A stretch of DNA of 64,000 nt from CP2-2F sp034436355 (GTDB lineage Bacteria > Chloroflexota > Anaerolineae > Aggregatilineales > UBA2796), in NCBI GenBank assembly GCA_034436355.1, contig DAOTVQ010000002.1:62001-126000 (forward strand), read 5' to 3'. A program made the position numbers and the translations under genes. Under the pieces are notes generated by a model. It was not told the DNA's origin, made no database searches, and worked only from the letters and a program-made list of their open reading frames with translations. Below are positions 23,381-31,151 of this stretch, in pieces (position 1 is the stretch's first letter; each line of letters begins with the position of its first letter).

Positions 23381-25666
23381 TTAATCACGGTTCAATTCAA
23401 GGCGCAGTTCAATCGGACCTGTTTCATCGCGCAGGATGCGGAAGCCATCTGCGGTGACGGGCAAATAGCCCTGTGCCGAGATGATCACGCTGTAACTTTC
23501 GCCGCGTGCCAGCAAGCGCGAAAGGGCAAAGCGCCCATTCAGGTCGGTAAAGGCAACATCATGCACTTCGGTCATCTGCCATGTGAAATCTGCTACGTCG
23601 AACAGCGGCTTGAGGAAGATGACCGTCACGCCGGCGATGCCCGCGTTCGTCTCGGCATCGACAATTTGCCCTTGCACCAAAACACCTTCAGCGCGCACAA
23701 AAAGGCGGATGGGGAGCTGACCAATGCCCACACGCGCCGTCGCGCTGCCCTTCACCACACCAGCAATCAGCAGTTCAATTTTGTATGACCCTTCCGGCAG
23801 CAGCCGATTCGGGCGCAAGCGCAGCCACGCGCCGCTGCCTGTCGTGGGATTTGTCCAGGGTTGGGTCACTTCAAAAAGCGGATTGTTATCCACCGTCCAG
23901 CGCCATGTGAAGGGCGTGCCGGGCGCAATATCGCGCCAATTGAAGATGGCGTATAGATCGGTGATGGTGTTTGGGAAAGTGACGCCGATCACACCACTTG
24001 GCACACCGTTGTTTAGCTCGCTGGCAAAAGTCAGGTCGGTGAATACTTCGGTGCGGAGATCAACCTGCCCGCCTGCCATCACAAAATCGGAAGTTGCCGC
24101 TAACTGATCCTCAATGTACAGCTCTAGGCGGTAGCGTCCCGGCTGCAACGGATTATCCACCGGCGCGCTGGCAGTCAGGCTGCGCTTGCCGTTGCTGCCG
24201 CCTGACCACACCTCGTTGACTTCCGAGATGCGTAAATCTTCGTAATACCACAGCTGCCGCCACGGCAGGCCATCTTGCATATTGTTGTAGACGAATTCGG
24301 CATTAATGATGTTGGAGACAGGTAGAATGTTACCTGTATTCACCAATTGCAGGTTTAAGTCTTGCACACCAAACAGGATGTTGGCGAACTCTGGTGTTTG
24401 GGCTGCCACGCCGCCAACCGTAATACGTGCATTGGCAATCCGCACGCCCTCGATGAACAAGATGAATTCGTAGTTGCCATTTGGGTAAATCTGCGCAGTG
24501 CTGCCGATGTACCATAAGCCGCTGCGTCCGCCGCTCCAGGTGGCAGGTGCAAGGCTAAAGGTTGGGTCTAACACGCTATCGCGCAGCACGCGCAGCTCGT
24601 AGATGATGCCATCGCGCATATTGGCATAGTCAAAGAACAAGTACAGGCTGTTGATTCCTGAAGGCGCCGCTGTGATAACTTTGGTTGGGTTGCCGCTGAG
24701 GTCTACGCCTGAGGCAAAGAACAAGCGCCGAAACTGAGGTGCGCCGGGCGCGTTTTGGGCAATTTCTTCAAGGCTGCGCGTTGGCGGTTCAGGTGCGCTT
24801 TGCTGGGAGATCGGCGTAATTTCTAACTGTGCGGCAAGAATCAAGCCGCGTGCTAAGCGCGCCGGGCGCAGCGCGTTCACAAAGCCACTGATCGGCACAC
24901 ATACATCGTTCTCATCCACACGCCCATCGCCGTTGCTATCTTGAATGCGGCGGCAGCTCTGATCCACACTTTCAAACAAGCCGCTGCTGGCTGGCTCCAC
25001 CGTTGGGATGCCGATCAGTCGCCCCTCAGTGTTATAGGCACCACCGCCGCTCATACTGCCGGGCAAGGCAGCGCGTGTTTTCAGCCATGCACGGTCACCC
25101 ACACGCGCTTCTGCCGTAAAACCGCTGATGGTGCCACGCACCACACGCGCCGTGCTGCTGGCAGTCTCATCGCGCTCTGGCGCGGCATAGCCGATGAACT
25201 CAACTGTCTGGTCAAGCGTCACGTCGTCCGAATTACCCAACTCCACAAACGGCAAAAGCAAGGCGCTCCGATCCACTGGACGATCATCAAGGGTGCGCGT
25301 CACCTGCAAGACTGCCAAATCCCAACCCGTATTGGCGGAAAGCACTTCAGCGTAATACTTCGGCACAGGTGCTTCGCCAATCCGCACAGTGAGCGCGATC
25401 ACAATCCGATCTGAACGGCAACCGGCAATTGGCAACGCAACATGCGCGTTGGTCAGAATCAACCCATCGGCGCTGACAATAGTGCCAGAGCCAATGCACG
25501 AGATAACGGTTTGCCCAATGGCGTTGGTAAATACCTGCGTGATCTGCACGGTGGCGCGCTGAAGCTGCTCCAGATCGAGCAGGCTTTGCGCGGTGCTGCG
25601 CGTTGGCGGTGGCAGGCTAAGGCAGAACAGCATCAGCGCGAACAGAGCGCGAAATCGCTTGAACAT
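23381..25666 (-). CDS. Secreted trypsin-like serine protease with C-terminal carboxypeptidase-regulatory-like domain
   Basis: A 761-residue exported protease with a signal peptide in residues 1-26. The S1-type triad is His74 (LTNAHVAL), Asp116 (GWDLAVLQV) and Ser206 (GSMSGGGAY). Within the second half of the protease domain, residues 243-254 (DSNGDGRVDEND) form an EF-hand/dockerin-type calcium loop flanked by cysteines. The middle region (about 310-660) has repeated beta-rich modules with similar phrasing (VYNNMQDGLPWRQLWYYEDL and the like). The last 85 residues resemble the carboxypeptidase-regulatory fold (GQIVDAETNAGIAGVTVIFL). It probably acts outside the cell. Confidence 0.85.
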   Translation of the reverse strand: MFKRFRALFALMLFCLSLPPPTRSTAQSLLDLEQLQRATVQITQVFTNAIGQTVISCIGSGTIVSADGLILTNAHVALPIAGCRSDRIVIALTVRIGEAPVPKYYAEVLSANTGWDLAVLQVTRTLDDRPVDRSALLLPFVELGNSDDVTLDQTVEFIGYAAPERDETASSTARVVRGTISGFTAEARVGDRAWLKTRAALPGSMSGGGAYNTEGRLIGIPTVEPASSGLFESVDQSCRRIQDSNGDGRVDENDVCVPISGFVNALRPARLARGLILAAQLEITPISQQSAPEPPTRSLEEIAQNAPGAPQFRRLFFASGVDLSGNPTKVITAAPSGINSLYLFFDYANMRDGIIYELRVLRDSVLDPTFSLAPATWSGGRSGLWYIGSTAQIYPNGNYEFILFIEGVRIANARITVGGVAAQTPEFANILFGVQDLNLQLVNTGNILPVSNIINAEFVYNNMQDGLPWRQLWYYEDLRISEVNEVWSGGSNGKRSLTASAPVDNPLQPGRYRLELYIEDQLAATSDFVMAGGQVDLRTEVFTDLTFASELNNGVPSGVIGVTFPNTITDLYAIFNWRDIAPGTPFTWRWTVDNNPLFEVTQPWTNPTTGSGAWLRLRPNRLLPEGSYKIELLIAGVVKGSATARVGIGQLPIRLFVRAEGVLVQGQIVDAETNAGIAGVTVIFLKPLFDVADFTWQMTEVHDVAFTDLNGRFALSRLLARGESYSVIISAQGYLPVTADGFRILRDETGPIELRLELNRD

Positions 25667-25693
25667 AACACCCTCACACGGTTTGCAACGCGC

Positions 25694-26287
25694 TCAGAAG
25701 GTGAGCGAGCGCAAAAAAGCATCAAAATAGTGCTGATGCTTCTCGAACACATCGGCTTTTGCCTCATAGGTGATCACGACTGCCTGACCGGTGCGCAGCA
25801 CAACCAGATCAAGGGCGCGCACGGTGATCGGCTCTGCCTGCAAGAACGGATTCGGGTCTATGAAGGCATAGGCATAGATCATCTGTTGCCCACGCTGACC
25901 ACCGGGCAAGATGGTTGGTGTGCGGCTGAGCGAACGGTAGGCAGGTAGGCGCGAGGCACGGTCTACATCCAGCAGGTCAAGAATATCGGCAGGGCGGGCG
26001 CCGCTGCCAATCGGGATCAACTGTAGGCGAATGGTCGTTTTGAAAGGCAGCGCGGCGGGGTCTTGGGCGCGCAGCACAAAGCGGCTGCCGCCTTCTTCCA
26101 ACAGCCAACGAGCAGGGTAGCGCGCTGTAATGCCTGCCTCGCGGTTGATGAATGGATAGGTTGCACCCACAATACCCTCGCGGTAGTTGAAGCCATATAG
26201 CACAGCCACCAGCGCCGCCACAATCACCAAATAACTTGCCAAGCGCTGCCGAATGCTCAACGGCGCAGCGTACTCTTCGATCCGCAT
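25694..26287 (-). CDS. Membrane-anchored PsbP-like protein
   Basis: A 197-residue protein with one N-terminal membrane anchor (residues 17-34, LASYLVIVAALVAVLYGF) and an extracytoplasmic domain that begins AGITARYPARWLLEEGGSRF. This resembles the PsbP/MOG1-like fold often found in bacterial secreted proteins. The function is unknown. The ATG at 26287 shares one base with the stop of the upstream PrsW-like gene (TGATG), which implies coupling; a TTG one codon earlier is possible. The protease gene follows 27 bases downstream. Confidence 0.65.
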   Translation of the reverse strand: MRIEEYAAPLSIRQRLASYLVIVAALVAVLYGFNYREGIVGATYPFINREAGITARYPARWLLEEGGSRFVLRAQDPAALPFKTTIRLQLIPIGSGARPADILDLLDVDRASRLPAYRSLSRTPTILPGGQRGQQMIYAYAFIDPNPFLQAEPITVRALDLVVLRTGQAVVITYEAKADVFEKHQHYFDAFLRSLTF

Positions 26288-27183
26288 CAACGCACCCCAG
26301 AAGCGCGCAGCATCTCGCGTTCGTCGGCACTACGGACGAGGAAACTCATCGCAGTGAACAAGACCACCACCAAAAAAACTGCCATACCCAAACCGTAAAT
26401 GGCGTTGTTGGAAGTAGATGTGCGCGAGACGCCAGAGACGATCAAGCCGGCGCGAATGACGATGGAGAGTGCGTTGAAAAGCGACGCGATCAATAAGCCG
26501 ATCAATGGTGTGAAGATGGAGACAGTCGGCTTACGCATGTCGTAGAGCGCAAAAGCCATGATTGGGCTGATGGCAACCTGCGCTAAGGTGATCTCGGTCA
26601 TGCGAAGTGCAGCAGAAGGCAAGCTCAGCGTGTTGTTCAGCGCAAAATGAATGTTGAGCGCAGTTGCAAAGCCGATGGCAGCCGCCATCGCGTAAGCAAC
26701 GGCATCCAGGCGCGTGTTCAGATCGGTGCGCCACACGCTGTAACGCAGCACGGCATATTTCAAGAATTCATGCACAACGCCGATGGTCAGCATATAGCCG
26801 ATAATGCGGTTTAAGCCGCTGGCGGTGCTAAGCCATTCTTCGGTGCTGAAAAGTTCCGTCAGCGGGATGGCAACCCCGCTGGCAACTAAACCACCCAGCA
26901 CCAACACCGCGATCAGGTTGCGGCGCGGCTGCAAGGCACGCCGTTCTGCTGTGTAGGAAATGCCTAGCCACAAGCACAAAGGCAGCGCCGCATAGCCAAA
27001 ACTGAGGGCGCGCTCCAGGCTGTTGGGCAGCCTTAACTCGAACAGGCGCGCCCCAAAGACCAATGCCGCCGTGATGATCAATAACAAGGACGCTTCAAGC
27101 CACGCGGTGCGCCACACGCGCCGATGCAGGTGCCGATCTCCTTCTTCGCGCTGCGGCGTAAGCAGATAGGGTTGAGAAGTCAA
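26287..27183 (-). CDS. PrsW-like multi-spanning membrane protein
   Basis: A 298-residue protein with about eight hydrophobic segments. The order of polar motifs resembles PrsW-family intramembrane proteases: VVHEFLKYAVLRY in place of EExxK, DAVAYAMAAAIGFATALNI in place of FxxxEN, and a later helix with FALYDMRK. The canonical second Glu and the last His-Asp pair are not intact, so activity is doubtful. The TTG start at 27183 is supported by TGAGGTGG eight bases upstream. It is the first gene of a minus-strand operon of about six genes ending at 20565. Confidence 0.6.
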   Translation of the reverse strand: MTSQPYLLTPQREEGDRHLHRRVWRTAWLEASLLLIITAALVFGARLFELRLPNSLERALSFGYAALPLCLWLGISYTAERRALQPRRNLIAVLVLGGLVASGVAIPLTELFSTEEWLSTASGLNRIIGYMLTIGVVHEFLKYAVLRYSVWRTDLNTRLDAVAYAMAAAIGFATALNIHFALNNTLSLPSAALRMTEITLAQVAISPIMAFALYDMRKPTVSIFTPLIGLLIASLFNALSIVIRAGLIVSGVSRTSTSNNAIYGLGMAVFLVVVLFTAMSFLVRSADEREMLRASGVR

Positions 27184-27307
27184 AAGTGTGCCACCTCACA
27201 GCCAACGTTCAGGGTAGATTGTGGCACATTCACGGTCACATTTCAAGGCACACACGCTGAGGGCGTGATGATAGCCTAGCAGACGGCAGCAGGGCAGCCT
27301 ACTCTAG

Positions 27308-27407
27308 CCCTTTCCCCGCAGACAGGGAAAGGGAATTAGACGATCTGGGGAGTCCCGCCTATGGAGTGGGGTGAATGACTCGGCAGATGATAGTCACCCC
27401 GTTCACC
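27308..27407. repeat. Cluster of extragenic palindromes
   Basis: Two inverted repeats lie in the gene-free stretch between divergent transcripts. The first is perfect (CCCTTTCCC at 27308-27316 with GGGAAAGGG at 27325-27333). The second is GGGGTGA at 27368-27374 with TCACCCC at 27394-27400, and can alternatively pair GGTGAA with TTCACC at 27402-27407. They end about 20 bases before the T-box promoter. They could be extragenic palindromic repeats; copies elsewhere in the genome would be needed to say so. The rest of 27184-27427 shows nothing else. Confidence 0.45.
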
Positions 27408-27427
27408 TTTCTCCACCTTTTGCACCA

Positions 27428-27456
27428 TTGACTTAAATAGCCTTTTGTACTATTCT
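27428..27456 (+). promoter_or_regulatory. Promoter of the T-box/thrS transcript
   Basis: TTGACT (27428-27433) and TATTCT (27451-27456) are separated by 17 bases, a good housekeeping-type promoter. Transcription would begin near 27463, about 25 bases before the 5' strand of T-box Stem I. Confidence 0.75.
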
Positions 27457-27462
27457 GGATGT

Positions 27463-27738
27463 ATAAGACCATACCCACAGGCAGTGATCGGGACGAGTAG
27501 CTGACGTGCCCACGGCTTAACAGGGAAAAACGCCGCGACTGAGAGCGTTTTTAGCCCGCCGCAGCCAAAACCACCCGTGAGCCAAGCGGTGAACCCGCGC
27601 TTTGTGTGCGTCACTAGCCGTCTTCGGGCTGCTCCCGTTACAGGGCAATCTAAAGGGCTTGCGAGGCATACTCGCGGCTGAATTTGGGTGGAACCGCGAT
27701 CTAATCCCTCGCCCCAGTCTGTTGGGCGTGGGATTTTT
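27463..27738 (+). promoter_or_regulatory. T-box riboswitch, probably threonyl-tRNA responsive
   Basis: The leader contains the invariant T-box sequence at 27681-27698 (AATTTGGGTGGAACCGCG), which pairs with the acceptor end of uncharged tRNA. Stem I is recognisable: CGGGA (27489-27493) pairs with TCCCG (27633-27637), the AGTA bulge is at 27496-27499, and the apical loop has GGTGAACCC. A probable specifier is ACT at 27613-27615, followed by A; it encodes Thr and agrees with thrS downstream. A strong terminator hairpin at 27704-27734 (ATCCC-TC-GCCC with GGGC-GT-GGGAT) runs into TTTTT. Uncharged tRNA-Thr should prevent termination and turn on the downstream genes. Confidence 0.92.
27704..27738 (+). 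terminator. T-box intrinsic terminator
   Basis: An 11-position stem with a single U-U mismatch and a 9-base loop, followed by five T residues. Its 5' arm adjoins the T-box motif, so it competes with the antiterminator in the usual way. Confidence 0.88.
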
Positions 27739-27761
27739 GTTCTGATGATGGAGTAAGACTG

Positions 27762-28133
27762 ATGATTCCCATTTTGAAGCGGGTTTGGATCGAGCAAGCC
27801 AACATGGAAGGCTTCGACCCTTACCAAGACAGCACCGATGTGATGGTAGAGACTTACGACGGGCAAACATGGCTCTCGCACTTTGTGACCATTCCCTTTT
27901 TGCAGCGCCAAATGTTCGTCAGCCGTGAGGTGGCAGAAGATGAGGCGCAGCTTTTGCCCGTGCGCTTTATCCCATTGGAAACACCGCACGTCATCATCGA
28001 GAATTTGCTGACAGAAACAATTGAGGATGCTGTTGATAACTTGCTGACGCTCGGCACTTTCGAGAGCGTGTTTATGCGCTATTCCGAGCCGACCTTGCTG
28101 CCCGAAGGAGGTGAGGCGCTCAGCCAGTTATGA
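27762..28133 (+). CDS. Small protein of unknown function, first gene after the T-box
   Basis: A 123-residue acidic, soluble-looking protein without signal peptide or membrane segment. The start is supported by GGAG about 8 bases upstream, and it begins 24 bases after the T-box terminator. It would therefore be induced together with thrS when tRNA-Thr is uncharged. I do not recognise the family. Visible features are an aromatic N-terminal half (TYDGQTWLSHFVTIPFLQRQ) and a Glu-rich middle. A strong Shine-Dalgarno sequence, AAGGAGGTGAG, lies inside its 3' end (28105-28115). Confidence 0.7.
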   Translation: MIPILKRVWIEQANMEGFDPYQDSTDVMVETYDGQTWLSHFVTIPFLQRQMFVSREVAEDEAQLLPVRFIPLETPHVIIENLLTETIEDAVDNLLTLGTFESVFMRYSEPTLLPEGGEALSQL

Positions 28134-28207
28134 CCGATAGCGAAAGCGAGACTAGCACGGCGGCTGCCACACGCCGTCCCCAGTTTGTTAGAGGCATGTG
28201 CGGCTGA
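28130..28207 (+). CDS. Possible 25-codon ORF between the small gene and thrS
   Basis: An ATG overlaps the preceding stop as ATGA and opens a 25-codon frame containing four Thr codons and ending in MCG. AAGGAGGTGAG lies about 14 bases upstream, a little far but strong. It may be a real small protein, a translational-coupling device, or chance. A 6-base hairpin (28157-28177) lies inside it. The remaining bases up to 28294 show no other feature except GAGGA before thrS. Confidence 0.25.
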   Translation: MTDSESETSTAAATRRPQFVRGMCG

Positions 28208-28294
28208 TTTTGAGGATCGCGGCGCACTGCACCTGCCTGTGCCTGTTCATTGCCGCCGATCCCTTCGCACCTACCCTACACAAGTTGAGGAACT

Positions 28295-30100
28295 ATGTCC
28301 GAACGTTACGAAGAAAGCCAACTCTACCGCATTCGCCACTCATTGGCGCACGTTATGGCACAAGCTGTGCTGGAAATCTTTCCTGAAGGGCGTGTTGCCA
28401 TCGGTCCGCCCATCGAAGATGGCTTCTACTACGACTTTGATCTGCCGCGCCAGTTGAACGAAGCTGACCTTGCGGATATTGAAGGAAGAATGCGCCGCAT
28501 TATCGGCGGAAACTTCCCCTTTACGCGCCGTGAGGTGAGCGCTGAGGAGGCACGCCAAATCTTTGCCAACCAGCCCTACAAACTGGAATTGATTGACGGC
28601 TTAGAGCGCGGCGGCTACGATGAAAATGGCAATAAGATCGCAGAGTCGCCCGTCATCAGCACGTATAAGCAGGATTCCTTCGAGGATTTGTGCCGCGGTC
28701 CGCATGTGGCGTATACGGGCGAACTGAATCCAAACGCCTTCAAACTGATGAGCATTGCCGGTGCCTATTGGCGCGGCGACTCGAACCGTCCGCAGTTGCA
28801 GCGCATTTACGGCACGGCATGGCAGAGCGCCGCCGAGCTGGAAGAATACCTGCACCACCTTGAGCAGGCAAAGGCACGCGATCACCGCAAACTCGGTGAG
28901 CAGCTTGGCTTGTTCACGTTCAGCCCGTTGGTTGGCAAAGGCTTGCCACTGTGGAAGCCCAAAGGTGCCATCCTGCGCGATACACTAGAGCGCTTCTTGC
29001 GTGCAGAACAGATGCGCGTTGGCTACCAGCCTGTGGTGACGCCGCACATCGCCAAAGTGGAACTCTACCGCACGTCGGGACATTATCCCTACTACGCCGA
29101 TAGCCAGTTCCCACCGATGCAGGTGGACGATGAAGAATTCATGCCCAAGCCCATGAACTGCCCACACCACATCGAAATTTACCGCAGCGAGCCACGCAGC
29201 TACCGTGACTTGCCGGTGCGCTACGCTGAGTTCGGCACGGTTTACCGCTATGAACAAAGCGGTGAACTGACGGGCTTGACGCGGGTGCGCGGCTTCACGC
29301 AAGACGACGCCCACGTTTTTGCCACACCCGAACAACTTGAGGATGAGTTCATCGGCGTCGTGCGGCTGATTCAGCGCATCTTTGACCTGATGGGCTTTAA
29401 CGATTTCCGCGCCCGCATCGGCACGCGAGACCCAAACAGCGAAAAGTATGTGGGTGCGCCCGAACTGTGGGAAAAAGCGACGGCAGCCATCATCAATGCT
29501 GCGGATAAGGTTGGGCTGAACTACTATGTGGCAGAAGGTGAGGCTGCCTTCTACGGACCCAAGCTCGATTTCATCTTCCGTGATGTGCTAAAGCGCGAAT
29601 GGCAGCTTGGCACGGTGCAGGTGGACTACAACTTGCCCGAACGCTTTGGGCTGGAATACATGGGTGAGGATAATCAACCGCACCGCCCAGTCATGATTCA
29701 CCGTGCGCCCTTCGGCAGCATGGAGCGCTTCGTCGCCATTTTGATCGAACATTTTGGCGGCGCGTTCCCAGTCTGGTTGGCACCTGTGCAGGTGCGCCTG
29801 ATCCCGGTGGCAGATCGGCATGTGCCATACCTGCGCGAGGTGGCGGCGAAACTGGCAGAAGTCGGTTTGCGCGCTGATGTGGACGACGGCAAAGAGCGCA
29901 TGAACGCCAAGATTCGCAATGCACAGGGCGAAAAAATTCCCTACATGCTGATCGCCGGTGATTGGGATGTAGAGAGTGGCGCGGTTTCGGTGCGCCTTCG
30001 CAGCGGTGAGGATTTAGGTGGAATGCCCGTTGCCGAGTTCATTCGCAAGGCACAGCAGATCGCCGAGTCCAAATCGCAGCAGTTAATGCCGCAAGCCTAA
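28295..30100 (+). CDS. thrS: Threonyl-tRNA synthetase lacking the TGS domain
   Basis: A 601-residue class II synthetase that charges tRNA-Thr. It starts directly with the editing domain (HSLAHVMAQAV with His15 and His19, and DLCRGPH), so the N-terminal TGS domain of the usual ~640-residue enzyme is absent. The catalytic core has the zinc-binding MNCPHH and the class II motifs (YRYEQSGELTGLTRVRGFTQ, then MIHRAPFGSMERF). The C-terminal anticodon-binding domain begins APVQVRLIPVADRH. GAGGA lies immediately upstream of the ATG. It is under the T-box described upstream. Its stop overlaps the convergent rnz stop by 4 bases. Confidence 0.97.
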   Translation: MSERYEESQLYRIRHSLAHVMAQAVLEIFPEGRVAIGPPIEDGFYYDFDLPRQLNEADLADIEGRMRRIIGGNFPFTRREVSAEEARQIFANQPYKLELIDGLERGGYDENGNKIAESPVISTYKQDSFEDLCRGPHVAYTGELNPNAFKLMSIAGAYWRGDSNRPQLQRIYGTAWQSAAELEEYLHHLEQAKARDHRKLGEQLGLFTFSPLVGKGLPLWKPKGAILRDTLERFLRAEQMRVGYQPVVTPHIAKVELYRTSGHYPYYADSQFPPMQVDDEEFMPKPMNCPHHIEIYRSEPRSYRDLPVRYAEFGTVYRYEQSGELTGLTRVRGFTQDDAHVFATPEQLEDEFIGVVRLIQRIFDLMGFNDFRARIGTRDPNSEKYVGAPELWEKATAAIINAADKVGLNYYVAEGEAAFYGPKLDFIFRDVLKREWQLGTVQVDYNLPERFGLEYMGEDNQPHRPVMIHRAPFGSMERFVAILIEHFGGAFPVWLAPVQVRLIPVADRHVPYLREVAAKLAEVGLRADVDDGKERMNAKIRNAQGEKIPYMLIAGDWDVESGAVSVRLRSGEDLGGMPVAEFIRKAQQIAESKSQQLMPQA

Positions 30101-31140
30101 ACTTCAAAGGGCGAGTCGTCGAGCAGCAAGTCTGACGACTCGCCTTCTTCAACCTCATCCGCCTCAGCCGTGCCGTGTGCAGCGCGCCCGTTCGCCTTGA
30201 TCGGCACGATCTTTTCTGTGCCGCGCTCTTTGTTGATGCTGAACCGATCAAAATCACGTGCCACGTAGGTATTGGGAAAGATTGCTTGTGCTTCCGCCAG
30301 CACATCGCGCTCTCGGCTGCGCCGCGAAAGGTGTGTGAGGATCAGCGTGCCAACGTTTGCCTCCACTGCCAACTGTGCAGCTGCGGCTGCCGTCATATGC
30401 CCAAATTGCTGTGCCATTTCGGCATCCGCGCTCAGATAGGTTGATTCAATTACCAAAGCATGAGCGCCGCGCACATAGTCCAGAATGTTATCGGTGCGTC
30501 CGACATCGCCCGTGTGGACATAGCGCGCACCGGGAATATCTGCGCCTAGCACCTCATCAGGCTGTACAGTGCGTCCGTTAGGCAGCGTCACCACCTCACC
30601 GCGTACTAAGCGCGCCCGCTCAGGTCCAGGCGGCACGCCGAGCGCCTCTGCCTTTTCCACAAGGAACGGACGCCGCGCCTTCTCTTGGAAGATGAACCCC
30701 AAACAGCCTGCACCACGATGCGTCACCGGGAAGGCACTCACGCTAAAATCACGGTTTTCAAAGAAGGTGCCGGGCTGCAAATCCACCAAGTGCAGCGGAA
30801 TGGGCAGCTTCTCGTTGCGAAACACAACGCGGTAGATTAAATCCTGCACGCGGTCGAGCGCCCAGCGGCTGCCGTAAATTTCGAGCACATCTAGGCTTTC
30901 CCAACGCACCAACGTCGAGAGCAAGCCCGCCAAGCCCAAGATGTGATCGAGATGTCCATGCGTTATCAAAATGCGGTTCAGCCGCTTAAAGCCGACGCCA
31001 CTCCGCAAGATTTGGCGCTGTGTGCCTTCGCCGCAGTCAATCAGGAAGCGGTATTCTTTTGCCATCACCATCTGCGCGGAAAGCCCACGATGCACCGACG
31101 GCGCAGAGGCAGAAGTCCCTAAGAAAAGCAGTTCAAACAT
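30097..31140 (-). CDS. rnz: Ribonuclease Z
   Basis: A 347-residue metallo-beta-lactamase-fold endonuclease that removes 3' trailers from tRNA precursors. The zinc-binding motif is ITHGHLDHILGL (His61, His63, Asp65, His66), preceded by LIDCGEGTQRQILRSG, which is specific to RNase Z, and followed by HTGDVGRTDNIL and IESTYLS. The C-terminus carries an extra acidic, Ser-rich tail (EVEEGESSDLLLDDS) beyond the normal fold. ATG at 31140 is preferred to a TTG two codons upstream. It lies 11 bases after the stop of the large membrane glycosyltransferase gene. Confidence 0.94.
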   Translation of the reverse strand: MFELLFLGTSASAPSVHRGLSAQMVMAKEYRFLIDCGEGTQRQILRSGVGFKRLNRILITHGHLDHILGLAGLLSTLVRWESLDVLEIYGSRWALDRVQDLIYRVVFRNEKLPIPLHLVDLQPGTFFENRDFSVSAFPVTHRGAGCLGFIFQEKARRPFLVEKAEALGVPPGPERARLVRGEVVTLPNGRTVQPDEVLGADIPGARYVHTGDVGRTDNILDYVRGAHALVIESTYLSADAEMAQQFGHMTAAAAAQLAVEANVGTLILTHLSRRSRERDVLAEAQAIFPNTYVARDFDRFSINKERGTEKIVPIKANGRAAHGTAEADEVEEGESSDLLLDDSPFEV

Positions 31141-31151
31141 GCCCAATATGC

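Noticed and set aside
27450..27989. Long minus-strand open frame (about 179 codons) across the T-box region
   Set aside because: It runs antisense through the T-box structure and the small gene, has no ribosome binding site or family resemblance, and is explained as a shadow of the structured leader and the plus-strand gene.
28200..28457. Open frame overlapping the thrS start in another phase
   Set aside because: It has no Shine-Dalgarno sequence, runs through the beginning of thrS out of frame and shows no family features.
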